Shown here piece after piece: positions 55,377-64,000 of a DNA stretch of 64,000 nucleotides. Position numbers and translations under genes: made by a program. How positions within the stretch are numbered: the first letter of the stretch is position 1; each line of letters starts with the position of its first letter. The DNA comes from Anthostomella pinea (taxonomy: Eukaryota > Ascomycota > Sordariomycetes > Xylariales > Xylariaceae), in the NCBI GenBank assembly GCA_963556695.1, contig CAUWAG010000012.1, positions 1,984,001 to 2,048,000 on the forward strand, in the 5' to 3' direction. The notes beneath the pieces are model-generated. The model made no database searches, was not told the origin of the DNA, and was given only the letters and a program-made list of their open reading frames with translations.

Positions 55377-57115
55377 ATGTCGAAAGGGACAGCCAGGACC
55401 TCTGGCTTGCATCCGCGAATTAAACAGATAATTCACCAGTTCGATATCGACCACGATGACGTCCAAAAGCTGACGGGCCACTTCGTCAAGCATATGAGTA
55501 AGAATGTCGCTCGAGGGTTCGACTCGACTGGACTCGACTAACTGACACACTTACAGGAGCTGCGTTGACGCGGGTTGGCCCGAGTCAAATACCGTCCTAC
55601 GTGAGGCAGGTTCCAGATGGAACGGAGAAGGGGACGTTCCTGGCGGTGGACCTGGGCGGCACCAACTGTAGAGTCTGCTCAATAGAGCTGCACGGGGACT
55701 TCACCTACACACTGGTGCAGTCCAAGCACCTAGTCCCGCCCGAGCTCAGAGTCAACGCATTCTACAAGCCACTCTTCGGCTTCATCGCGGAGAGGATACA
55801 AGACTTCCTCGCAGATCATCCAGAATCGGACTTGGACACAGTACCCAAGGAAAACGAGTGTATACCCTCGGAAGCAGGCGAGCTGACACAAGAGAACCAC
55901 CGGAAACTGGGTTTCACGTTCAGCTTCACCTGCCACCAGGAATCACTGGCAAAAGGAACGCTCCTCCACTGGGACAAGGGGTGGGACATCCCAGAGGCGC
56001 TTGGCAAAGACCCGTGTGCCATGTTGCAAGAGGCAATCGACGACCTGACTCTGCCGATCCACGTCACTGCCCTTGCTAACGACAGCGTCGGAACACTCAT
56101 GGCCAGGGCCTACACGTCGCCGGAAAAGTCGTCAACGCTGATGAGTGCCATATTCGGGACAGGCACCAACGCGGCCTACATCGAGAAGCTGCAGAACGTC
56201 ACAAAACTACACCACCAAGCCGACTTTCGCGACCATACCCCCGACCACCTAATGGTGGTCAATACGGAATGGGGCTGCTTCGACGACGACATGGAGGTAC
56301 TGCCGACGACCGAGTACGACGACATCCTTGACTCGGCATCGCAGGATCCGGGAATGCAGATGCTCGAGAAGCGGATATCCGGCTTATACCTGGGAGAGCT
56401 ATTGCGCTTGGTCGTAGTTCAGCTATTGGAAGCAGGATTTCTGGATATGACCACCAGCAGTACTTCGCCGTTGCTCTTGCGGGAAGGTATCGACAGTTCA
56501 ATACTGTCTATCCTCGCGCGGGATGGGAGTGAGAGTCTCGAAGAGTCCAGACGCCATATCGCAGATGCCCTGAAGGCTCAAGGGGTCACATACGAGGATG
56601 CCAATGCGATACGCGAGGTAGCTGGCGCCATCTCGAGGCGAGCTGCACGACTTGCGGGATCGGCGATGGCGGCTGTGATTATACAATCCGGGCGAATGCA
56701 GGCAGCCAAGGCATTGCTGGATGATGAGTCGAAGCCGGTAGAGATCACTCTCCACGGACGGAAGTCGAAGCAGTCAGAACCTGCACGCGCGTTTGCCTTC
56801 TCGCGCTTTCGCTCACGCGTCAATGTACTCTTGCGTCGGTTACTGAAGATCTTCGGCTTCCCGAACGCAGCCTCGAGCTTCTTCCCCGACACCTCATCCG
56901 TACCTCGATCCAAAGAAGAAACACCCACGACCATCGAGGGAGACACAATAGACATAGGAGTCGATGGCTCTCTCATCGAATTCCATCCGAGCTTTGAGCA
57001 GGACATCCGGGAAGCGCTCGCAGACGTCTTCGGGAGCGGCGAACGCAGGGTTAGGATAGGCCTGGCGAAGAACGGATCGAGCGTCGGGGCGGCGCTCATG
57101 GCGGCATCAATGTAG
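55377..57115 (+). CDS. Hexokinase-family sugar kinase, atypical (HXK3 / N-acetylglucosamine-kinase type)
   Basis: Exons 55377-55497 and 55557-57115 (59-nt intron, GTAAGA donor, CTAAC/CTGAC branch) give 559 aa. Motifs: FLAVDLGGTNCRV (ATP phosphate loop), LGFTFSFTCHQ (sugar loop, lacking the usual Pro-x-Gln form), ALANDSVGTLMA (catalytic Asp), IFGTGTNAAY, NTEWGCFDDD, and IDIGVDGSLIEFHP near the C-terminus. An insert of about 70 residues rich in Arg/Ser (about 440-500) sits before the adenosine motif, as in the atypical fungal hexokinases found in N-acetylglucosamine clusters. Neighbours (decayed deaminase, regulator) favour phosphorylation of GlcNAc rather than glucose. Alternative: a regulatory hexokinase. 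The start could also be upstream at 55287 if a further intron exists. Confidence 0.85.
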
Positions 57116-57852
57116 TTGATGCAGCTCTCAACTTGTTCAACCTCAGTGATCCGAAGGGTCTGCGCATCTGCATCTGTAGTGCTCACACAGTTGATGTTTG
57201 ATGACAACGACCTCACCGTTAAGCTATGTGTCCGACAGAGCGATGGTGTATCGGAACAGCTTTCGTTTCGCTGGGCCACGCACTTACGCCACGGTATCTT
57301 GGAATATACTTGATAGAAGCGCATCCGGTATAGACAGCGTCAGGAGGAGCAACATCTGGAAGGCCAGATTAGAAGCTTAACAAGCAACCCAACAATGAAA
57401 CATCAACCCCTTACTTGAACGATGCCTCCTCCCCTGCTTCGTATTCCGCCGCGCACTATGTCGCAACTGGATTATTCCAACAATACCCTCTCTAAGCCCA
57501 TAGATAGACTCCACAGAAGCCATGAACCCCTCGATGTCTCCTTATTTTCACGGGCGCTTCTGCTGCCAATCGCCGTCGAACTGGCGTCTGGGGTGGAGAT
57601 AGTTACGAGGCCACCTATGCTCCTAATACGTAAGCAGATCATACGTACTAGGGCACACTTAGCCCTCAAGGCCACATTTAGCCCACCTGCATGCAGCCAG
57701 TCCTGCACTGCAGCCACACACGCACAACTTGCCAACGTCCAACAACATCGAAATGGCAAATTGGGCATCGGCAACCTAATTTTGACATAGCTTCGCTCAG
57801 AAGCCTACGAATCATGTCAGCTCACGTGACTGATCCTTGGATCTGATACTAA
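57116..57852. other. Intergenic region between kinase gene and tRNA-Trp
   Basis: The ORF 57422-57790 (+) is opposed by 57472-57774 (-) and has no motif. No gene supported. Confidence 0.4.
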
Positions 57853-57941
57853 GGCCTGGTGGCGCAACGGTAGCGCGTCAGATTCCAGTTTCTACTACTG
57901 GGGGTTCCTGAAGGTTAGGCGTTCGAATCGCCTCCGGGTCA
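57853..57941 (+). tRNA. tRNA-Trp (anticodon CCA) with a short intron
   Basis: Acceptor GGCCTGG pairs with CCGGGTC (with G-U pairs); D-arm GGCGCAACGGTAGCGCG; anticodon stem TCAGA with loop TT-CCA-G; an intron of about 17 nt rich in T and G; 3' stem ending CTGA; T-arm AGGCG-TTCGAAT-CGCCT, discriminator A. A T-run (TTTCGTTTTT) follows. Confidence 0.88.
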
Positions 57942-58308
57942 GCATGACAATTTCGTTTTTGCACTCTGAAAGGAGCGTCACCGAAAGTTTATCTGTTTAA
58001 ATCTGGTCTCCAAATTTGAAAAAAAAAAAAGAAGAAAAAAAAAAAAAAAATTTTGTGTCTCTCTTCTTTCGCCGATGAAGTGTCCGTAACAGAGCAGACC
58101 ATACCATACATACATACATAGAGCAATGGGGTCATTTCACTGTCCGATATACTCGTTGGTTTCAGGCAATATATTGATTGAATGCACGATATATCTATGA
58201 CGACGTCCTGAATACGTTCGTCCATGCGGTGACTACCTATAGACGACAAGGTATGTGGACGAAGTCCATTCCATTTTGTATAGGTCCATCACTATGTACA
58301 GCTCCACG
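57942..58308. other. Intergenic region with poly-A tract
   Basis: Contains the 58019-58050 A-rich run and a CATACATACATA microsatellite (about 58106-58119). 3' side of the minus-strand CorA-like gene. No gene. Confidence 0.45.
58019..58050 (+). repeat. Poly-A tract
   Basis: About 29 A residues broken only by GAAG, followed by TTTTGTG. It might be the tail of a short retroposed sequence or a simple repeat. No flanking duplication was identified. Confidence 0.85.
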
Positions 58309-59944
58309 TTATTTCCCAACATACACTTTTTCTACACCCAACTGGACATCCTGACCACCCTTCCCCACGGCTCCATCAGTATCACCACGCCTCCCCAGCA
58401 AGAAGTTGCGCAGCCGCTGCAGCCGGCCGATGACCCTGGGATCGTTCAGAAGGAACCAGATGAAGAAGATGAGCAGCGTCGTCGGCAGCGTGAAGGCCCA
58501 GTAGATCCAGAAGTTGTCGGTCACGATGCCGGGCTGGTTCCAGTCCAGCGACGGCACGGCGAAGAGCGCCGCGAAGAAGGTCGCCGGCAGGAACAGCATC
58601 GTCATCACTGGTGCATCTCGGGTCAGCAACTGTTGAGGTATACGGTACCACTTGGCGCTCGGGTTGCTGGGAATTCCCGTTTGTTCCCGTGGCAGAGGCT
58701 TCCAGAGACATGCCAGACGGGAAACGGGTTATTGTAGATGCTACTCACTGGCAATGACCTTCATGTCGCTGCTATCCCGCTTCGTCGCTTCAGCGATCTG
58801 CAGACTGAGGCGCGTCTCTTCGCGTCGGATGAGTGCCGATACCTAGATGATTGGGCGGGCGAAGTGTCAGTCTTTCTGAGATATACCGGCGCGCGCTTGA
58901 ACTTGACGGGTGCGAGCGGAAAACCAAAGGCCTTACAATAGACGACTGCGCTCTTGCCCTGTCGTTCGAAGCGTGGGCAGATAGCTTGATGGCCGCAGCC
59001 CTCCGCCTCAATAACCTCGAGGCCTCGGCGAACGAGGTCGAACACTGCCTGTAATCGTCGAGACCGTCGCGCTCCCCGAACCAAGCGCCCCAGGTGTCGA
59101 CGTCGTCCAGCGTCAACGCCATCGCCTTCGCAATCTTCAGGCTTTTCAGCATACTAGCGAAGACGCCGATCACTTTGGCAATCTTGCGCGACGCCTCCGT
59201 CAGAGCCTCGGATGAAGGCGCCTTGGGCTCGATTTCGCTCTTCGTCCACAGTCCGTGGCCGGTGGATTTCTCGATCGCCCCGACAGCGTAGCCCTCATTG
59301 ACGATCAGCTCGTCGGTCCACCACACGAAGTCGGCTAGGCCGTAGAAAGCCAACGTCAGCGGGTGGTACAGATGGGCTCTGGTGAGGCCCGGAAGGTTGA
59401 CGTGGCCCGGGAGGTTGACAGGACCTGCCTCCCGCAAGTGGGAGTATTTCCTGTAATCCGACCGCTCCGACATGATGGCTCTCGTCTGCAGGGTGTCGGG
59501 ATCAAATGTCCATGCCAGGATGTACATATAGTCTTTGACCAAGAAGCTACAGCAACCGTCTTTGCCGACGACGGGGAACCAGCCTGATCGCGAGGAGATC
59601 AGGTAATACCGCAAGGACTCGTCGAGCTGCAGGTAGTCGCACAGCTGGATGAAGGTCGACCTCTGGACGCTGAATCCACTCTCGGTGTCGCGCGATATGA
59701 AGATTAGGGTCAGAGATGCGGCCTTTGTCGAGGATCCGTTCCCTTGCGCCTCGTCGGATTGTAAATAGTCGACCAGAGAGGGTTCATCCCGGACGGCAGG
59801 ATGGGGGTTCATGACGATAAGACCCTTCTGGCCTTCGTCGACGGCCCGGATCATCTGTATCTTCTTGCATGGTGTTTTCGAGAACACCTTCTCGTAGCTC
59901 AAGTGATCAAAGGATGCGCGTGGGCTTTCTCGTAGAATCTCCAT
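58309..59944 (-). CDS. CorA-like (Mg2+ transporter-like) fungal membrane protein
   Basis: Exons 59944-58937, 58842-58749 and 58607-58309 give 466 aa. Introns of 94 and 141 nt restore ...SSI-VSALIRREETRLSLQIAEATKRDSSDMKVIA-MMTMLFLPATFFAALFAVPSLDW. This long helix with AEATKRDSSDMKVIAMMTMLFLPATF leading into two close C-terminal membrane helices (second: NFWIYWAFTLPTTLLIFFIWFL) is the CorA-like layout common in fungal proteins. The canonical GMN motif of true CorA channels is absent, so ion transport is unproven. The large N-terminal soluble region (about 300 aa) has no catalytic motif. Start set at the ATG of MEILRESPRASF, because the open frame upstream begins with GTG. Confidence 0.82.
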
Positions 59945-60687
59945 CTCCAATGCGGTTACTTGGAGCTCCTCGCAAGGATCACGACTGAGAACAGCAAGCA
60001 GCAGACGACCCCAGAGGCAGGCTACGGGGTTGCCTCTCGTTTTGATCACCTCCCTAATATCAATTCACGGGTGACGGCAAGTAGCCTGCTGTTCATCCTG
60101 TCGGCTACGAATACTGTTGGCAATACGTCCTGCAGGTCGTACATCCGGGCCGTGCCACTGCAGCCGTTGACTCGGGCTCAATTTGATCGTTGGTCACTCG
60201 ACGCCCCACCGTTGCATCGAAAGAGAGGACTCGGCCTTGGATCAGAAGACGGGATATGAGTGTGTCGGTCCTTCAGCAGCAGCTGAAACCATCTCCTGTA
60301 CCTCGCCTGCACCTCGCCACACCTCAGAGGCGGGGTATGATGAGTGATTGGCCGTCCGTCATCCACAGTCGTGGTACCGGCTTGTGATCAGGACGAGTTT
60401 GGAAGCACAAATGCAGTTGGGAGGCCGGATTTGAAAGTGGCTGCCTGTGGGCGTCTATGCAAGACGCCCGCCCCAAAGGCAGGCTGTAGGCAGTCTTGTG
60501 ATACGTAGGAAGAGGAAGAGGAAATCTGCGCCCCCCAACACCGCCTCGTGGGACGACGCCCAGGTCTTATCGCTTCGAAACTGTCGCCCCAGAGTAGGAA
60601 AGCCTCCCCCAATTGAAGAGATAGAAGCAATACGTGTGTCCAGTCCTGCCGCAAGATTCATTTGGGTAGGACGCTGCGCGCACCCGG
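59945..60687. other. Intergenic region
   Basis: Promoter of the CorA-like gene and 3' flank of the histidine-phosphatase gene, both minus strand. Short ORFs without motifs (for example 60447-60773 +). Confidence 0.4.
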
Positions 60688-61676
60688 TCATACCGTCTTG
60701 TCCTTGGTGCGGACCGCCTTCACAAACAGAGGCACGATGGTGCCCTCGCAGACCCGGAACTTGGGTGCCTTGACAGTCGCGAGTATAGCAGTAATTGCGT
60801 ATGAATGGTTAGTGAGGGAGATGAACTGCGACTCATCATGCTCAAAGATGTCGTCAAGCAGACGCTGCTTTCGAGCAAAATGTTCTTCTTGCGACTCAGG
60901 CGTGTTCGGATGCGGCTTCCACAGTGTGTCGTCTTCTTCGAAGCCAGGCTCAATGATGTATTCTGGGTAGTGCTGCTGGATCCAAGATCGCGAGCTCCGT
61001 TTGTCACAAGTATGATCCGTGAGCCGCTCCCGAAGAAGCTCCTTGACGATGGGGTGAAACTCGCGTTTGTTGACTTCCATGACGGGCTCGAAGACGAGCT
61101 TGGTCGTGTGTAGACATCGAGCCAAAGGGCTGGTGTAAAGTGACTCCGGCAAAGCTACTTTGTCCTTCTCCGCTTCGTCAAGCCAGATCTGAGAGAGCTT
61201 CTGAGCCTGACGAATGCCCTCTTCCACGAGTTGTGCGTCGGCCCAGACATTGCCGTCGCCGTCACCATCCATGTGCGACCACTTGGCCTAGTGAAGAGCT
61301 GTCAGTCATGTGAACACGCGCTGGGCAAATTTCTGCTCACCTTCCATGCTTCACTGCCATACTTGCTCATGGCGACGTTGTGGACGCCTAGCCCATGGCG
61401 CACTAGATAGATGACTTTGTAGGACTCGGTGGGCGGAGACACTTCATTCAGATGTTTGACATAGGCTGCAAACCGCGTCCACTGGGGCCGACTATCAGTC
61501 GGGGATGTGTCCGTCTCATAGCTCCGCTCTAGAAGCCCGAGGCCCGGCTGCGTTGCGACCAGCGAGCCCGGGGAAACCTTTGCAACCTCGACGTGGTCCA
61601 CGAAGAAGCCGGTGAGGCAGGAGAAGTCGTAGACATTCGCCGAGTTGGTCTCAGCTGCGCTCGACGTTGATGTCAT
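60688..61676 (-). CDS. Histidine phosphatase (phosphoglycerate-mutase-like) family protein
   Basis: Exons 61676-61341 and 61287-60688 (53-nt intron, donor GTGAGC, joins SEAWK to AKWSHMDGDGDG) give 311 aa. The catalytic motif is YLVRHGLGVHNV (RHG; the second residue after Gly departs from the common RHGE). SPLARCLHTTKLVF holds the second conserved Arg, and SLTNHSYAITAIL contains the second catalytic His. KELLRERLTDHTCDKR is the usual substrate-loop region. It is a fungal cytosolic phosphatase/mutase-like enzyme of unknown substrate. The frame is open upstream; an ATG at 61760 would add a hydrophobic anchor (AINSSIAFLILTFRRILGY), so a membrane-bound form is possible. Confidence 0.88.
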
Positions 61677-62529
61677 TGTTGGGCGGTGGCGGTAACCAAG
61701 AATACGACGGAATGTGAGAATCAGGAAGGCGATTGAAGAATTGATTGCCGCTAGGGCCATGAGAATACCTCGCGATAACCAGCAGTCTATATGAGATGTA
61801 GTGGATAAGATGGATGTGTCTCGAGGAGTCACGAGCAATGACCAGATTCACCGAGCAAGCGCCCTACGAGGCGCAGCACTGGAGGCCCTGGAAAACGGTA
61901 CCTGAATACCCCAATACGTTATCTCAGTTAATCTCAGATCGTCACCGTCCCACAGAGTGCGCAGCGATTCGCTGTTCGCGTCCCCGCACGATCTAAATGC
62001 TTTGCTAAGCGAAAAAGACGGTTGCTTTTGAAGGAGAGAATCAGTACCCCGCTTTAGTACCGCGTTGGTGTGCTGACTTCCATCCCCTTTGCCTTCGTCC
62101 CTTGTGCTACCCTCCCTCGACTTCTGCCTACTGGCCAAGTCGAGAACCATGGGTGTCAGGCTGAGTTCCTCAAGTCCGTTACCGGTCCAATGAAGCTATG
62201 TCTCTCTGTGGCAGGGCACGGGGCTTTGGACTGTTTGGTCGTGTCCTCAATTCCGGTAATTATCACCTGGTGGCCGTAAATATCAATACCCTTTGCGTAT
62301 GGTCGCAGCTTACCGGTTATTGAGAAGCCCCTTTAGGATTATCTATGCGCTTCAGATATCATTTGGGCCCCAAGAATCCGCAGTCCTCCTAATAGGGGCA
62401 CAAGGGGCATGAGGTTCGTCTACCCATGGAACCCTGAATGTGGGAAGTAGGTATGCCGAAGCGCTTTCGAGGGTGTACTTAGGCTTTCCTTCTTGAACTC
62501 GTACTGATTGCCTATTGGAAGAAAACGAA
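61677..62529. other. Intergenic region
   Basis: Left part may belong to the N-terminus of the phosphatase gene if its upstream ATG is used. The rest has no supported gene and includes the 3' flank of the MFS gene. Confidence 0.4.
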
Positions 62530-64000
62530 CTAATTGACCTTCTTCCGATCGCGTTCCATCCGCCACTTCGGTCCCCATCGGATCTCTGCGTAAAGCACTG
62601 GGAGCAACAAGGCACACAAACCCCCCAGCAGTGTATACGTCCAGCCGTATCCAAGGCGGCTCTGAGTTGCCTTGTCGATGACTGAAACAAGTATGGCAGC
62701 CAGTGAGCACCTGACGAAATTGGTCTACGATGGTCAGTATTGCGACTCCATGTGGATGTGGATATAGGCTTACGCAGGCAGTGACTCCCGAGCTTTGGTT
62801 CTTGATTATGTCGACCATCAGCGTCATCGTCGTGTTGAGGATCGCGATAGATGTATATCCAACTATAAAGCCATCAGCGTACATCTTCTACATTTCGGGG
62901 TGAGTAGTGAACACCTACGTATCACTTGGAGGACCAGTGGTCCGGCGATGGAAGTCCCGAACTGTATGCACCAGCCCCAGCCAACAACACAGGCGACAAA
63001 GATCACCAACAGCGTAGGCATCATCCGAAGCCGCGCGTATTCGATGGGGAAGTCGTCATCGTCCTCTTCAGTTGAATCATCTCCAGCTCTGGCGAGTCCC
63101 CGCTTTCGCCGAAGTCGAGCATAATCCAGGTCCAACAACTTTCCCGTGATGGTCGAGCCGAGGATCATACCCAGGCCGGTGGATAGGTAACATATACCCA
63201 GTAACGTCTCCGACAGATAGGGGTAAGTAGCGGCAAAAGAGGACGAGATTGTCGACGTGATCGTGTAGTTGACCGCATACACTACGCCGGTATACAACAG
63301 CGTCAACAAGATATCCGGGTAAACAAACAGGTGGAATGGGTTCACGCTGGACCGTTTCTTGACCTCCACACTATCATCAACCTGGCCTGGCCCAACCTCG
63401 GTGTCTGAAGATCTCTTCCTGCCAACAATTGGGGTCAACGGCTGATACATCCAATGTCTGGGAGTCCAGCTGCCGTCGCCAACCAAAGCCCGCATCGTCT
63501 CTGGCAAAAACAAAAGCACGACCACGAAACAACCACCGGAGACGATGAGCAGGAACCAGAAGATGCTCCTCCAGCCGAGATGTTCAGACAGGGCACCGCC
63601 GACGGCCGGGCCGATGCAAGGTGCGAGCATCGGCCCCAGGTTGAACATGCCGAAATACCCTCCGCGTTCCTCGACCGTGGCAATATCCCCGATGAGCCCA
63701 GCGCCCAGCGCAATCATGCTCGCGCAGCCACCAGCCTGTACGGCGCGCAGGAGAAGCAGCAGCCAGAAGGCAGACGTCGGGCAGAGCGCCAGACCTAGAC
63801 TCGACCCAGCGAGGATCAGTAGGCAGAGAAGGAACAACGGTCTTCGTCCGTACCGGTCCGAAAGAGGCCCCCATAGCATCGGCGAGCACCCCTGCATGGC
63901 AAGGTAGATGGTCACGGTGAGGTTGATGTCCTCGACTGACCGGTTGAAAGCCTCTGCGAGCGTGGGAAGGGCGGGGAAGTAGATGTTGGCTGGCAACGGA
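62530..64000 (-). CDS. MFS transporter, DHA1 (12-TM drug:H+ antiporter), 5' end beyond the window
   Basis: Exons (partial)64000-62919, 62862-62774 and 62724-62530; introns of 56 and 49 nt restore LQVI-LGYTSIAILNTTMTLMVDIIK and GVTAC-TNFVRCSLAAILVS. At least 455 aa are visible. The first visible residues are LPANIYFPALPTLAEAF, the known TM1 end of this family, so only about 50-70 residues are missing. Motif A is WGPLSDRYGRRPLFL, motif B-like RAVQAGGCASMIALGAGLIGD, motif C NLGPMLAPCIGPAVGGAL. The central loop of about 60 aa is charged. It ends WRMERDRKKVN. Likely a plasma-membrane exporter of drugs or metabolites; substrate unknown. The other-frame ORFs ending near 62352-62420 are not used. Confidence 0.92.

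Noticed and set aside
57422..57790. 122-codon plus-strand ORF
   Set aside because: No motif, opposed by a similar antisense ORF, and next to a tRNA.
1..64000. CRISPR arrays, operons, Shine-Dalgarno sites
   Set aside because: Nuclear fungal DNA with spliceosomal introns; no spaced repeat arrays seen.

Overview
The window is nuclear DNA of a filamentous ascomycete (Pezizomycotina, most likely a Sordariomycete-type genome). The evidence is short spliceosomal introns (about 48-147 nt) with GTRNGT donors and CTRAY branch points, C-ending codon bias, two Zn2Cys6 regulators, MFS and amino-acid permeases, a GPI-type aspartic protease, a small cysteine-rich secreted protein, intron-containing tRNAs, and transposons carrying RIP-like C-to-T damage. 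I rebuilt exon structures by eye from splice signals and frame continuity. No database search was possible.

Layout. 1-1340: remnant of a non-LTR retrotransposon (zinc knuckles plus endonuclease, no RT). 3361-7744: divergent pair of a Zn2Cys6 regulator (-) and a DHA2-type MFS pump (+) whose ATG overlaps the stop of a 25-codon uORF. 8265-8738: secreted protein with a C-CC-C-C-CC-C pattern. 10127-11614: Ser/Thr-rich secreted protein with a CBM19-like domain. 12317-13387: F-box-like protein. 13872-17008: a fructosamine-3-kinase gene and a class-V aminotransferase gene, both broken by single-base indels. 17941-19056: HSL-type esterase. 20102-20923: AMMECR1 protein. 22185-22474: tiny hydrophilic protein. 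23499: tRNA-Gln. 24903-27815: aspartic protease. 29383-30573: DUF2306-like membrane protein. 31434-33684: ankyrin ORF and HET-like remnants (-). 34663-36904: methionine-permease-like transporter. 38239-38559: small charged coiled-coil-like protein.

38992-44351 is a complete copia LTR retrotransposon on the minus strand, with 195-bp LTRs and an ACAAT target-site duplication. Its gag-pol is a single reading frame interrupted only by nonsense codons, at least seven of eight of which are CAA/CAG to TAA/TAG changes. The element sits inside one copy of an older diverged duplication (second copy 45644-45788). 44465-45430 holds weak or broken ORFs.

The right part holds a choline/GABA-type permease (47153-49161), an F-box-like protein (49562-50806), and a locus resembling part of the fungal N-acetylglucosamine catabolic cluster: a decayed glucosamine-6-phosphate deaminase (51632-52442), a Zn2Cys6 regulator (52706-54632) and a divergent hexokinase-like kinase (55377-57115). 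Then come tRNA-Trp (57853), a CorA-like membrane protein (58309-59944), a histidine-phosphatase-family protein (60688-61676) and a DHA1 MFS transporter cut by the right edge.

The main theme is local gene decay: three metabolic genes carry frameshifts or stops, next to two kinds of retroelement.
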